Assembly (NCBI RefSeq): GCF_900114355.1
Contig: NZ_FOSS01000003.1
Span: 307,215 to 371,214 of the forward strand
DNA from: Lysobacter sp. cf310
GTDB lineage: Bacteria; Pseudomonadota; Gammaproteobacteria; Xanthomonadales; Xanthomonadaceae
DNA: 64,000 nucleotides
Direction of reading: 5' to 3'
How positions within the stretch are numbered: the first letter of the stretch is position 1; the number at the start of each line of letters is the position of its first letter. Below, in pieces: positions 1 to 9,266 of the stretch. The position numbers and the translations under genes are program-made. The notes beneath the pieces are model-generated. The model did no database searches. It had not been told where the DNA came from and worked only from the letters and a program-made list of their open reading frames with translations.

Positions 1-620
1 CCGTTGCTGGACTGCATGAAGGTCGTGGCCGAGCCGCGCCGGCCGCTGCCGACGTAGTTGGTGCTCACGCTCTCCAGCGGCACCCAGACCGGGCCGTCCT
101 GCAGCAGGTCGTAACCTTCGACCCAGGCGATGGGCTGGTCCGCGCGCGGCGCGCTGTCCTCGTAATGGCTCAGCCGTTCGTACTGCACGATGGGCGCCCT
201 GCGACGCAAGGACCAGGGCGAGTCCACGTACACCGGCCGTTCGATGGTTTCCGCGTGCCAGCACTCCACCGACTCCATCAGCGCCGAGGCCTTGGCCGCG
301 GCATGGGTCAGGCCCTTGCCCTGCGCGGTGGCCAGGCCACGCGAATTCGGCCGGATCGCCACCCAGACCGGCACCCCGATCACGTCCAGCCCGGTGACGT
401 TCGCCAACCGGGTCAGGCCGATACGCGGCGCCAGCGCCTGCAGCCGCCGCACCGTGTCCTCGGGATCGCAGGCGCGTTGGGTACCGTCCCAGAACGACTT
501 CATCAGCCGCAGCTCCTCGCCGAACACGCGGATCGGCGCGACCGCCGACTCGCCTGCGCCACGAGCTTCAGGATCGGTTGCGGTCGCCGGCAGTGCGGTC
601 TGGTCCATACGCTGTTCCAT
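1..620 (-). CDS. YcaO-family protein, partial (C-terminus beyond left edge), TfuA-partner type
   Basis: Reading frame of 206 codons from ATG at 620, still open at base 1. YcaO enzymes use ATP to activate backbone amides, giving azolines or, with TfuA, thioamides. Diagnostic stretches are TGLDVIGVPVWVAIRPNSR (about residues 77-95), then AQGKGLTHAAAKASALMESVE (about 99-119), and near the edge TFMQSSNG, the start of the nucleotide-binding SSNG.A.G block. The RPNSR...QGKG...AKASALMESVE pattern is the one I associate with TfuA-linked YcaO proteins rather than azole-forming ones; this is recall, not a search. It follows the ABC ATPase gene by 14 bp and is probably in the same operon. A start at 608 (second Met) is possible. 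A TfuA gene, if present, would lie to the left of the window. Confidence 0.85.
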   Translation of the reverse strand, partial: MEQRMDQTALPATATDPEARGAGESAVAPIRVFGEELRLMKSFWDGTQRACDPEDTVRRLQALAPRIGLTRLANVTGLDVIGVPVWVAIRPNSRGLATAQGKGLTHAAAKASALMESVECWHAETIERPVYVDSPWSLRRRAPIVQYERLSHYEDSAPRADQPIAWVEGYDLLQDGPVWVPLESVSTNYVGSGRRGSATTFMQSSN

Positions 621-634
621 GCGGACGGGAACCC

Positions 635-1333
635 TCAAGCCGCGGCCAAGGCCATATCGACGAAGCGCCCCTTGTCCAGCTGCATGCCCAGCGTGGCATA
701 GCCGGCCGCACGCTGATCGTGGGTGACCATGACCACGGTCTTGCCGAGTTCGCGGTTGAGGTCGCGCAGCAAGTCCAGCACTTCGCTGGCCACCGCGCGG
801 TCCAGGTTGCCGGTGGGCTCGTCGCACAGCAGCACCGGTGCGTCGCCAACGATCGCCCGCGCGATGGCCACGCGTTGCTGCTCACCGCCCGACAGCTGGC
901 TGGGCATGTGCCGGGCGCGATGCGACAGGCCGACCAGATCCAGCGCCGACGCGACCCGGCGCTTGCGCTCGGCCGAGGTCATGCGCATCAGCGACAGCGG
1001 CAGGGACACGTTTTGCTCGGCGCTGAGCATGGGCAGCAGGTTGTAGGACTGGAACACGAAGCCGACGTTGCGGGCGCGCCAACGCGCCATGCTGGCTTGC
1101 GGCATATCGTCGATGCGCTTCCCGTCGAACAGGACCTGACCGGATGACGGCCTGTCCACGCCCGCGAGCAGATTGAGCAAGGTGGTCTTTCCCGAACCGG
1201 AGGGCCCCATCAGCGCCAAGAACAATCCGGCCGGGATGTCCATGTTCAGATCGTCGAATATGGTCGTCGAATCGGCCCCGCGCTGGTAGATCTTCGATAC
1301 GGACACGAGTTTGAATCCATTGTTGTTGCCCAT
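635..1333 (-). CDS. ABC transporter ATP-binding protein, MacB/LolD type
   Basis: A 232-residue ATPase that would power a tripartite efflux or lipoprotein-type ABC system. Walker A is GPSGSGKTT (about residues 43-51), the Q-loop is [10 protein letters not shown], the signature is LSGGEQQR and Walker B with its D-loop is [12 protein letters not shown]; the H-loop is MVTHD. I chose ATG at 1333 because GGAG lies six bases before it; an upstream ATG at 1345 and TTG at 1348 are weaker. It follows the HlyD-like gene and two FtsX-like permease genes in the same direction. The four together resemble a split MacAB system, so export of the cluster product or self-protection is the likely job (inference). 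Confidence 0.9.
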   Translation of the reverse strand: MGNNNGFKLVSVSKIYQRGADSTTIFDDLNMDIPAGLFLALMGPSGSGKTTLLNLLAGVDRPSSGQVLFDGKRIDDMPQASMARWRARNVGFVFQSYNLLPMLSAEQNVSLPLSLMRMTSAERKRRVASALDLVGLSHRARHMPSQLSGGEQQRVAIARAIVGDAPVLLCDEPTGNLDRAVASEVLDLLRDLNRELGKTVVMVTHDQRAAGYATLGMQLDKGRFVDMALAAA

Positions 1334-1354
1334 GATCTGCTCCATCAAATCCGT

Positions 1355-2428
1355 TTACATGAAATCCACGTTCGCGCGCATGCCCGGCAACGCCCCCGGA
1401 TTCCGTCCGATAATGGCGACCTGCACCTGCAGCGTTCCCTTCGCCCGATCCGCGCTGGGCACGATCCGCTGCACGCGCCCCTTCATTTGGGTTCGTTCGT
1501 CCGAGTACAGCCGGAAGTTCACCGACTGTCCGACCTTCACATGCTGGATCTGCTGCTCGCCGACATCGACCACCAGGATCAGCGAATTCATATCGACGAT
1601 GGTGCAGATACCGGTTCGGGTGAAGCTGCCGCCAGCGCTCATCGGAGCGACCAGTTCGCCCACCTGCGAGTTCCTCTCGACCACGATTCCGGAGAACGGC
1701 GCCCGGATGGTGTAATTGCCCAGCAAGCTGCGCTGTTGCCGGACCCGGACCTCGCCCACATCGAGTTCGGCCATCGTGCTGGCCACCGCGGTGCGCGCAA
1801 CGATGCTCGCAGCGCTTTTCTCGTCGACGCGCGCGCGCGACGTGTAATTGCTTTTCTCCAGGAGCAACTCGCGCTGATACTCGCTTTCCGCCTGAGCCTG
1901 CCTGGCGCGATCGCGCGCCACCTGCGAGCGCAGCGACGACAACTCCTTCTCGGCGAGCTGCAGGTCCTGCTCGGCCAGATCCGAATTGAGCACGCCGACG
2001 ATCTGGCCACGCTCTACATAGTCGCCGACGTCCACCGGCACCTCGGTGACGATGCCGGCCACCCGCGTGGACACGGTGGCCTGGCGCATAGCGACCACGA
2101 AGCCCTGCGCCTGCAACTGCACGCCGCCATCGCCCGCCGCGACCACCGGCGCTGCGCCCGCCGATTTGGCTGCCGCGCCGGAAGCCGTCGCGCCGGCAGC
2201 AGCCGGCGCCGCGGTTTCCGGCTTCGCGCCGGCACCGAAGATCATGAAGTAGGCGAATAGCAGTGTCTGCGCCACCAGTACGCACAACAACACGAATACG
2301 ATTCGCGACGGTCGCCCGCTCCGCGCCGGCGCGGACTCCTCGCGAACCAGAGAAAGGCCGCGAATCTTCTCGATCCTGGCCTTCGCAGCGCCATCCATCT
2401 TTTCCATGTCGGATTCAGCTGTATTCAT
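1355..2428 (-). CDS. HlyD/MacA-type periplasmic adaptor subunit
   Basis: A 357-residue membrane-fusion protein that would link an inner-membrane ABC transporter to an outer-membrane channel. It has a cytoplasmic N-terminus, one membrane anchor (IVFVLLCVLVAQTLLFAYFMIF, about residues 44-65) and an Ala-rich linker. A biotinyl-lipoyl-like half follows (GIVTEVPVDVGDYVERGQIVGVL), then a coiled-coil hairpin rich in Glu/Arg and the returning lipoyl half (TIRAPFSGIVVERNSQVGELV). A beta-barrel region forms the C-terminus. It sits 5 bp after the permease gene, in the efflux operon of the RiPP cluster. The domain order is clear; the substrate is not shown by the sequence. Confidence 0.9.
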   Translation of the reverse strand: MNTAESDMEKMDGAAKARIEKIRGLSLVREESAPARSGRPSRIVFVLLCVLVAQTLLFAYFMIFGAGAKPETAAPAAAGATASGAAAKSAGAAPVVAAGDGGVQLQAQGFVVAMRQATVSTRVAGIVTEVPVDVGDYVERGQIVGVLNSDLAEQDLQLAEKELSSLRSQVARDRARQAQAESEYQRELLLEKSNYTSRARVDEKSAASIVARTAVASTMAELDVGEVRVRQQRSLLGNYTIRAPFSGIVVERNSQVGELVAPMSAGGSFTRTGICTIVDMNSLILVVDVGEQQIQHVKVGQSVNFRLYSDERTQMKGRVQRIVPSADRAKGTLQVQVAIIGRNPGALPGMRANVDFM

Positions 2429-2433
2429 GAGAT

Positions 2434-3666
2434 TCAGGCCGATTTGATCTTACGGTAACTGGGAATTGCCAGACTGGAGAGCGCGCCGCCGACCAGGCCC
2501 ACCGCTATGGCCAGCCCCATTGCATTGAGCAGCACGGTCCAATCGACCTGCAAGGTGTAATCGATGGTGGTGTAGTACTTGCCGACGATGGAGGCCGCGC
2601 GTCCGTCCAAGAACAGATACATCAGCAGCGTCCCCAGCAAGGCCCCCGTCATGGTCAGCAGCAAGGTTTCAAGCAGCACGGTCATTCGGATCGCGGCGGG
2701 CGAAAAACCCAGCATCAGCAGCACGCTCAGATTGCGTCGCCGGCCCTCGATAACCATCAGCATGGTATTAAGCACGCCGGCGAAGGTGCCGATTGACAAT
2801 ACGAATGCCAAGGGCCAGCCCAGATAACGGATGATCTTGCTGGTGTCCTCGACCTGATCCCGATACAGGTCGCGCTGAGTGAGCACATCGACCTGGAATC
2901 GCGGGTCCGCTTCTACGAAGGCGCGCAGGTCTTCCACTGAGTCGCCCGGCTTGAGCCAGGCGTAGATCGACTGGAACTGATTCTGACGGTCGAAGGCCGC
3001 TTGCACGGATTGAACGTCCGCGTAGTACTCGTTCTCCAACAGACTGTTGGACATCTTGAACACGCCCACGACCGTCCAGGTCTTCCCGCTCAACGCGATC
3101 TGGTGCCCCACCTCCAGCCCGATCACTCTCTGAGCGAGCTGGCGGCCCACGATAATCTCGTACATGCCGGAACGGAACGGGCGACCCTCGACCAGCTCGA
3201 ACCCTTGATGCTCCCGCAGCCGCAGCCCCTCAGGGCGCATTCCGCGCAAGGTCGAGTTGATTCGTTTGGTGAGATCCTTGGCTCTACGGCTGACCGAAAC
3301 AACCACTTCGGGCGACACCTTGGAGGTTTCGCTAAGCCGCGACAGTCCCGGCGCGCCCTCCAGCAGCACCGCCTCGGCCGGGTCGATGTCGCTTTCGACT
3401 TCGATGGGCGCCTGCCGCCCAAGCATGACGGCCATCCGATCAGAGCCGGCGCTCTCGCCAGCCGCGTAGAACCCGCGCGCCATGGCCAGAAACGTACTGA
3501 GAACGGCCACGGCCAGCACCACGCAGGCGATCGTCGTCGCGCTGGCCCAGCGCGCCCGGAACGCGTTGCCGATCGCGACCGGTATCAATGTGATGAACTG
3601 CGAGATCGTGCCGGCATGCTCGGCGCCCGCGCGCGCTGCGCCCGTGGACGGATGGATGTCGCTCAT
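2434..3666 (-). CDS. ABC transporter permease, FtsX/MacB-like (second of pair)
   Basis: A 410-residue permease with the FtsX/MacB layout: one N-terminal membrane helix (TTIACVVLAVAVLSTFLAMA, about residues 44-63), a large periplasmic domain, then three C-terminal helices. The helices include PLAFVLSIGTFAGVLNTMLMV and a segment near residue 325 onward. Its start codon overlaps the stop of the preceding permease in an ATGA, so the two are translated together and probably form a heterodimer. It belongs with the ATPase at 635-1333 and the adaptor at 1355-2428. Family assignment is firm; transport of the modified peptide is inferred from position only. Confidence 0.85.
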   Translation of the reverse strand: MSDIHPSTGAARAGAEHAGTISQFITLIPVAIGNAFRARWASATTIACVVLAVAVLSTFLAMARGFYAAGESAGSDRMAVMLGRQAPIEVESDIDPAEAVLLEGAPGLSRLSETSKVSPEVVVSVSRRAKDLTKRINSTLRGMRPEGLRLREHQGFELVEGRPFRSGMYEIIVGRQLAQRVIGLEVGHQIALSGKTWTVVGVFKMSNSLLENEYYADVQSVQAAFDRQNQFQSIYAWLKPGDSVEDLRAFVEADPRFQVDVLTQRDLYRDQVEDTSKIIRYLGWPLAFVLSIGTFAGVLNTMLMVIEGRRRNLSVLLMLGFSPAAIRMTVLLETLLLTMTGALLGTLLMYLFLDGRAASIVGKYYTTIDYTLQVDWTVLLNAMGLAIAVGLVGGALSSLAIPSYRKIKSA

Positions 3667-4826
3667 ATCGCCTCCTCCGCCATCGCCTCAACAGGCTTGG
3701 TGCGCAACGCGATGAACGCGGGAATGGCCGCGGCGGCCAAACTAAGGAGCACGCCGATTGCCAGCGCTTGCATCATCACCGGGATCGGCAGAGACATATG
3801 CGGAAGAATTTCGGGATACCTTGAGGTAATCGCCCAGTTGAATACGAAAGCGATGAGCATCCCCAGCGCGGCTCCGACCAGAACCACCATCATCGTCTGA
3901 CCTACTACGATGCGCAGGATCTTGGCGTTCGAATAGCCTATAACGCGCAGGATGCCCAGATCCCGTCTGCGTTGGCGTATGCCCAAAGCCATGCCGCTGC
4001 TGACTATGAGCATCAGGGTCCCGAACGTGACGGCGACCACCAGCTCTATCATGGACACGACATCGCCGAACTGAGCGAAGAATTCGTTATGAAACACCTG
4101 GTCCGAGCTGGTGTATGAAGGCCAAGCGCTGGTCTCCAGAGCCGCGTCGATGCGTTGCGACGCATCGTCGGCAGTCACTTTCGCGTCCAAGGTCACCACG
4201 AAGCTTCCGACGGTGTCCTTCCAGAAATTACGGTTCTCGTTGAGATAGTCGTAGTGAGTGACGGCATAATTCCGGCTGCCCGCGCCCTTTTCCGAACGAA
4301 ACACGCCGGCGACGATGTAGTTCCAGGCGGACTCCCCTTGCGGCGGCTTGAACAAGAGACTATGCAAGGGCACCGAATCGCCCTTCTTCCACCCGAACTT
4401 ATCGGCTATATCGGTGCTGACCAGTATCGCGCGGCGGTCTTTGAGAAACGCCTGCTTGGTCGACTCGTCCATCGCCATATCCGGATGCGTGTCGATCCAG
4501 GTCTTCGGGTCGACCGCGAAGCTCATGAACATGTTCGACTGTTCACGGTAGTACAGTCCGATCCAGGTGGCATAACTGACCGTCCGCAGCCCCTCGACCT
4601 TGCTGATCGCGTCCATCGAGGACAAGGGCAACACCTGCATCGCACCGGCAGCGCTGGTCACCATCAAGCGACGCGACGCGATGGATTGGTCGCCGCCGTT
4701 CATCGAGTACCTCAAGGCACCTAGGATACCGAAGGTACAAAACGCCAGGGCGACCGCCCCGGTGAGCAATAGGGAGCGCAACCGGAAAAACCGGTGGTAC
4801 CGCCAAATCAGATTCATATCGTTCAT
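3663..4826 (-). CDS. ABC transporter permease, FtsX/MacB-like (first of pair)
   Basis: A 387-residue permease with an N-terminal helix (SLLLTGAVALAFCTFGILGAL, about residues 16-36), a periplasmic domain of roughly 230 residues and three C-terminal helices. These include FGTLMLIVSSGMALGIRQRRRDLGILRVIGYS, where the Arg-rich loop after the helix is typical of FtsX-like permeases. The ATG at 4826 overlaps the stop of the upstream pyridine-synthase-like gene (ATGA), which ties the exporter to the RiPP enzymes. It is only distantly similar to the next permease, consistent with a heteromeric pair. Confidence 0.85.
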   Translation of the reverse strand: MNDMNLIWRYHRFFRLRSLLLTGAVALAFCTFGILGALRYSMNGGDQSIASRRLMVTSAAGAMQVLPLSSMDAISKVEGLRTVSYATWIGLYYREQSNMFMSFAVDPKTWIDTHPDMAMDESTKQAFLKDRRAILVSTDIADKFGWKKGDSVPLHSLLFKPPQGESAWNYIVAGVFRSEKGAGSRNYAVTHYDYLNENRNFWKDTVGSFVVTLDAKVTADDASQRIDAALETSAWPSYTSSDQVFHNEFFAQFGDVVSMIELVVAVTFGTLMLIVSSGMALGIRQRRRDLGILRVIGYSNAKILRIVVGQTMMVVLVGAALGMLIAFVFNWAITSRYPEILPHMSLPIPVMMQALAIGVLLSLAAAAIPAFIALRTKPVEAMAEEAI

Positions 4827-5794
4827 GCCATGGCCCCCTGTCGCTTCAAAGCATTCGCGGCGCCTGCCAGGATCCGGGCCAGAAGGAATTCGCCCGCGGG
4901 AGGGATGCCCAATCGGTTGTTCAGCATGTGGATCTGCGACCCGACGATCGCCAGCACCGCGTTCTTGCACATGTCGTCGCCAACAGTCCTACCCCCTTCG
5001 TAAGGTGCGCTCAACCGCCCCTGCTGGTGCAACGACCTCAGGCGTTGGGCCAACTGCCGGACGCCGGCGGCCCAAACGGCATGGGCGCTGCGCTCGTTCC
5101 AGCCAGCCAGCGCCTCCTGCTCCAGCCGGAGCAGCAGCTTGAGCTGGTCTTCGCTCGGCTGCGGAAGCTCCGTACCCAGGGCCTCGTGACCGGTCATCGA
5201 GGCCCATAGCGAACCGTATCGCCTGAAGTAGTTGGCAAGGCCGGGCAGGTCCTCGTCGCAGGCGAGAATCGCCGCTGCCATCAGCGCGAATGCCGACGAC
5301 AGACGACCGCTTCCGTTTCCCTGCGTCGCTTTGCACAGACTCAGCGCCAACCGCGACGACAGCTCGAACAGTTGCTCGTTGAACTCTATGGCGTCCTCTC
5401 CGCCGTAACGCAGGATCTCCGGCTCGTAGCCGATCTTGGCCACGGTGCCCTCTGTGTACCAGGGCAAATCCTCGACCACGACCGGAGCGCCATCGAAGGC
5501 ATGCGAGCGGTAATACTCCTCCCGTGTTGGCGGCTTGTCCGAGCGGAATTCCGCGATGCGCTCGGACAACACCTGTATCGCCCGTTCTTCGTCCTGGACG
5601 ATACGGCCGCACAGGCGGATGCGTAGGTGCGGCCCACCCTCCCAGTAGCGAATGAAGAACCAGCGGTCCAAGTCCCCGTTCGCGCGCCATTTCTGGATCG
5701 CCGAATCCAAAGATTCGCGCACGTAGCGCTCGACCCGCTCCGGATCGGAGAGGAATACGTGTATCGAAAGCCAATCATGGCGCGGGTGACTCAT
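4823..5794 (-). CDS. Stand-alone SpaB_C-type protein; probable thiopeptide [4+2] cycloaddition enzyme (pyridine synthase)
   Basis: A 323-residue protein of the thiopeptide-type bacteriocin biosynthesis domain family. The N-terminus WLSIHVFLSDPERVERYVRE and the stretch RWFFIRYWEGGPHLRIRL (about residues 44-61) are typical of this fold. Homologues such as TclM, TbtD and LazC join two dehydroalanines into the central pyridine and expel the leader. Because this cluster also has a LanB with its own C-terminal SpaB_C domain for glutamate elimination, the separate copy is best read as the pyridine synthase. Its ATG at 5794 shares one base with the stop of the dehydrogenase gene (TGATG). The alternative is a second elimination domain, as in goadsporin-like pathways. 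Confidence 0.75.
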   Translation of the reverse strand: MSHPRHDWLSIHVFLSDPERVERYVRESLDSAIQKWRANGDLDRWFFIRYWEGGPHLRIRLCGRIVQDEERAIQVLSERIAEFRSDKPPTREEYYRSHAFDGAPVVVEDLPWYTEGTVAKIGYEPEILRYGGEDAIEFNEQLFELSSRLALSLCKATQGNGSGRLSSAFALMAAAILACDEDLPGLANYFRRYGSLWASMTGHEALGTELPQPSEDQLKLLLRLEQEALAGWNERSAHAVWAAGVRQLAQRLRSLHQQGRLSAPYEGGRTVGDDMCKNAVLAIVGSQIHMLNNRLGIPPAGEFLLARILAGAANALKRQGAMA

Positions 5795-7272
5795 CAACAC
5801 AGCTCCATGGTCGGATTGGCCGATCGCGCGAAACCGCAGAGCACGAGATAAACAACCTGGCCGCGCAGGGACAGCTCGGACTCCAAGCGGGCCTCGCGCA
5901 TCATCTTCGCGGGGCGAGCGAACATGTCGTGCGCCGTCGCCGCGATCGAGAAGTCCTGCGCCGCCGCGCCTGCTGCGATGTAGATCTCGCGAAGCGCCGC
6001 GTCGCCCAGAGCTTCGATAGCCGATTGCAGATCGGCCTGAATGATGAGCACGGCCGTCAGCGCCGAGAGGTTGTACTTGGTATTCGCATACGGAAGCATC
6101 TTTGCGATCGCATCGTGCAGATCGCCCCGCCACGAACGCGCGACCAGGGACTCACCGTCGATGTCGTGGATGTTCGGCGCCTTGCCCGCCTCGTGCGCCA
6201 GCCAGACCAAAGACAGTCCCAGAGCACTTCCCGCGGCATTGGCAGGACGGCTTTTCCGGATAGCGCCCCAGGTCGCTACGATGGAAGCGAAGCTGCCTGC
6301 TGGAAGCTCCGACAACACCGAGGACGCCAGCCCGCGATCGTTTCCGGACGTGCGCCGGCGCATGAGATCCAGCACTCCGCGGCCTCCGACGTCGCGCCGG
6401 CGGGCAAACCCGTCCGCGCACGATGCTGTGGGCGCAACGGCGCGCGCGGGCGAGCTGCCTGCATCAAAGCAACGCTGAAACAGATCCAGCTTCGGAAAGC
6501 GCAGCTCCATCTCCGGAAAAGGCCGAGGCGTGGCGAGCTTGGCTGCACTCGACGGCAAACCGGCCGCGTCGAAGCGCGGCCGCAAACCGACGCAATGAAG
6601 CGGGATCTCCAGCGGCAATGCGCAGAACGATCGACCCAGCTCCCGGTCGGGATCGGCGACGTCGTCGATCTCCAGCAACCTGGCCAGATGATGGGCCTGC
6701 GATTGCGCGTGCCCGGATTCGAGTACGCAGGGCACATGCGCGAACTCACCGTACTCTTCGGCGTAGCGCCAGGCCCTGCCTATGCACACAAGGGCCGCCG
6801 CTCCGTCCTGCAATGCCGGCGACACCAGTTCCGGCAGCTCCTGCAAGCCATGGAATTCCGGAATGTAGGCGTACACACGCGACTCGCCTCCGATCGACTG
6901 GACGAAGAAGTATCTGAGCGGGTATCTGCCGCGCGAGGATGGAACGGCCTTGTGTATCGCCGACTCGCTGTACGGCTCATAGCGGACTGGACACGCGAGA
7001 TACCTGAAGAACAGCGACAGCCTGACGCTGGGATCCAGCGTCGACGGGGCCTCCGGCGCGCCGGACAGCCATGCATCCAGATCGCAAAGTTCGCGCGGAA
7101 GCCCTACCAGCGGCAACCTCCGTACCGTCGCCGGCTCGACCTCGGACGGCTGGCGCCTGTACTCCTTCTTTCCGGCGCCGAACGCAGGAACGATCAGACG
7201 CTCCAGGCGTTGGTGGCCCGCGAGCACCCATGCTTCCAAACGATCAGCGCTCGCGGCGTCGGTCAGCGTCAT
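5794..7272 (-). CDS. Azoline dehydrogenase, SagB/nitroreductase-like, of the thiopeptide cluster
   Basis: A 492-residue protein in the slot where thiopeptide clusters encode the FMN-dependent enzyme that oxidises thiazolines to thiazoles. The C-terminal part shows the nitroreductase-like pattern of SagB proteins (IYIAAGAAAQDFSIAATAHDM, then a long hydrophobic strand near the end, VVYLVLCGFA). The N-terminal half (RLSLFFRYLACPVRYEPY, HHLARLLEI) matches the dimerised domain of long SagB variants less clearly. It overlaps the YcaO gene by four bases (ATGA) and the pyridine-synthase-like gene by one. The role rests on weak sequence similarity plus strong context. Confidence 0.65.
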   Translation of the reverse strand: MTLTDAASADRLEAWVLAGHQRLERLIVPAFGAGKKEYRRQPSEVEPATVRRLPLVGLPRELCDLDAWLSGAPEAPSTLDPSVRLSLFFRYLACPVRYEPYSESAIHKAVPSSRGRYPLRYFFVQSIGGESRVYAYIPEFHGLQELPELVSPALQDGAAALVCIGRAWRYAEEYGEFAHVPCVLESGHAQSQAHHLARLLEIDDVADPDRELGRSFCALPLEIPLHCVGLRPRFDAAGLPSSAAKLATPRPFPEMELRFPKLDLFQRCFDAGSSPARAVAPTASCADGFARRRDVGGRGVLDLMRRRTSGNDRGLASSVLSELPAGSFASIVATWGAIRKSRPANAAGSALGLSLVWLAHEAGKAPNIHDIDGESLVARSWRGDLHDAIAKMLPYANTKYNLSALTAVLIIQADLQSAIEALGDAALREIYIAAGAAAQDFSIAATAHDMFARPAKMMREARLESELSLRGQVVYLVLCGFARSANPTMELC

Positions 7273-9266
7273 GGGAAGTTATGCGGGTAAGGGTTCACGT
7301 TCGCGGGCGTGAACTTAGCGTCCGGCAGGCCCCTGAAGCGGGCAAACCGATCCAGTCGGTCCATGTCGATACGCCTGTACTGGTGCCCGAACGTCACTGG
7401 CATCATGCCCGGCACTAGGACCTTGGCCGCGCCCAACCCCAGCTCCCGCAGTTCGGAGAAGGTCTGATCCACCACGATGATGTCGACCGCGACTTCAAGC
7501 ACCTTGGCGCAATCGGCTTGCAACTCCTGCGTGAGGTCGACCTGCAAGGCGTCGGGCACTCGCTCCCGGCACTCCTGCAAGGTTCGCATGTCGCCATCCA
7601 GCAGGAAACGCAGACGTTCGAAGGACTCGTTGAGGCTGTAGAGCAGAACATGATCGAACATGTCCTTGACCAACGCATGATCCTCCAACATCGCACGTGC
7701 GCGGTCGAAATCCAGGGTCTCGTTCTTTCGATACACCCCCATCGAGGTCGTAACTTCCGCCAGTGCCGAGAAGATCGCCCCACCCCAACGCCCTTCGCAA
7801 GCGGACGCGCAGTAAGACTTGATCCTGGCATCCGCGGACGGGTCCACGATCATCGCCCCGACCACGGGGATCCGCGCTTCGCTCGTCATGTCGAACAGAT
7901 GGACTTCGAAGCCTGCGGCTTCGGATCGGGCGATCAGCGCGGCGCTACGCCGATCGTCGATGCTCTGCTTATCGATCCGGACCGGCGCGATCCGCGAGTA
8001 CCAAGTCGAGAAATAGGCGTCGCGCTCGACGACCTCATGCAAGCCGCCCAGCACCGCTTCCTCGAGGCTGCCGCCGAGCGAACCACCGTTGGACGAATCG
8101 TAGATGAAGCGGTTCGTCGGCGCGCCCGGACGACTCTTGATGTTGTAGTAAGCCAACTGCTCCGGAACCAGAATCGGCTCGGCGCGCCGGATCGAATGCC
8201 CCCAAATCCAGCCGCACTCGAGATCCTCGGTATAGGCTTCGAACCTGAACAGTGGATCGGCTTGCTGTTCTGGCGTATGCATGATGAATGCGGCCGGATC
8301 GACCACCCGATCCCCGAACCTCGAGACCATTTGCGAGCGGCTTCCACGCAAGGCGATCAAGCCGTCGCGCGGTTCGTTGCCGGCATAGCGCTCTACCCCT
8401 TCCAGGATCGCGATCAGCTCGGAGGTCTGGTAATTGAACGCACGACCGTGGTTGTAGTCGGTGCTCCCACCTCCCGCGAAAGCGCGCTCCGAGGTGAATA
8501 AGGGCATGAGGTCGGACTGCATGTTTTGGAACACATGCTTGATCAATCCGCAATGCCTATCCACGAACATGCGCCTTGCGCCAAGCAAGGACAGCTTTTC
8601 GTTCGGCGGACGCTTATCCCAAGGGCTACGTTTGATCCTGGGCTCGAACCGCAAGGGTTCGGGGCTGGTGGGCGTCGGCGCGACATCGCAAGAAGGACAG
8701 TGAGTCACCTGTATGAAGCGGTGACGGACGATCTCCAAGCTGTCTATCCGTACCGTGTAGTAACTGCCTACGGGAAGCGCGCTCCATTCCCGGCCCAGAG
8801 CGCCCTCGAGCAAGGTCGACATCAATCCGACGATGGCGGTGCGAGAAGCCGGAGACAATGGCTTGTACGGCAACGGACGGGATCGCACGACATCCTCGAC
8901 GTACGCCTTCCCGATCGGATGATTGGATTGGATCCGCTGCCCCAAACAATCGAGGCATCGACCTTCGCCTGGCATGACCACCGGCCCGATCCGAACCGTT
9001 CCGGGTTCGACGCCAACGAAGACAACCGTGGCGCCAGCGTTGACCAGAGTCTTCTGGACCTCCAGCGCACGTTGCATGTCCAAGCGCAGATCGAACAGCA
9101 CCAGGCATTCGTCTCCCCCGCCGATCTGATACCGCTCGACGTGTGCGAGATCCGCGAAGGCACTAGGCTTCGCGCGCGAGATCGCGGCGACTACGCCTAC
9201 TCCCCCCAGAAAGTCCAGGCTGGACGGATGGGCGAAGACGTAGCGACGGATATGATGATCGGTCAT
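7269..9266 (-). CDS. Azole-forming YcaO cyclodehydratase of the thiopeptide cluster
   Basis: A 665-residue TOMM YcaO that would phosphorylate Cys/Ser amides of the precursor to form azolines. The N-terminal ~200 residues carry two Cys pairs (CLDC at about 104-107, CPSC at about 190-193), a zinc-binding feature of the cyclodehydratase partner fold. The YcaO domain shows SSNGGSLGGSLEEAV (about 391-405) and HEVVERDAYFSTWY, the ATP/Mg-binding elements. It ends in the proline-rich tail NVNPYPHNFP, as expected for azoline-forming YcaO enzymes. The ATG at 9266 shares one base with the upstream stop (TGATG), so I reject the longer frame. It works with the protein at 9266-11077. Confidence 0.93.
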   Translation of the reverse strand: MTDHHIRRYVFAHPSSLDFLGGVGVVAAISRAKPSAFADLAHVERYQIGGGDECLVLFDLRLDMQRALEVQKTLVNAGATVVFVGVEPGTVRIGPVVMPGEGRCLDCLGQRIQSNHPIGKAYVEDVVRSRPLPYKPLSPASRTAIVGLMSTLLEGALGREWSALPVGSYYTVRIDSLEIVRHRFIQVTHCPSCDVAPTPTSPEPLRFEPRIKRSPWDKRPPNEKLSLLGARRMFVDRHCGLIKHVFQNMQSDLMPLFTSERAFAGGGSTDYNHGRAFNYQTSELIAILEGVERYAGNEPRDGLIALRGSRSQMVSRFGDRVVDPAAFIMHTPEQQADPLFRFEAYTEDLECGWIWGHSIRRAEPILVPEQLAYYNIKSRPGAPTNRFIYDSSNGGSLGGSLEEAVLGGLHEVVERDAYFSTWYSRIAPVRIDKQSIDDRRSAALIARSEAAGFEVHLFDMTSEARIPVVGAMIVDPSADARIKSYCASACEGRWGGAIFSALAEVTTSMGVYRKNETLDFDRARAMLEDHALVKDMFDHVLLYSLNESFERLRFLLDGDMRTLQECRERVPDALQVDLTQELQADCAKVLEVAVDIIVVDQTFSELRELGLGAAKVLVPGMMPVTFGHQYRRIDMDRLDRFARFRGLPDAKFTPANVNPYPHNFP

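Noticed and set aside
190-726. Plus-strand frames of about 178 codons at the left edge
   Set aside because: The minus strand encodes a recognisable YcaO domain here; both plus-strand frames are its shadow.
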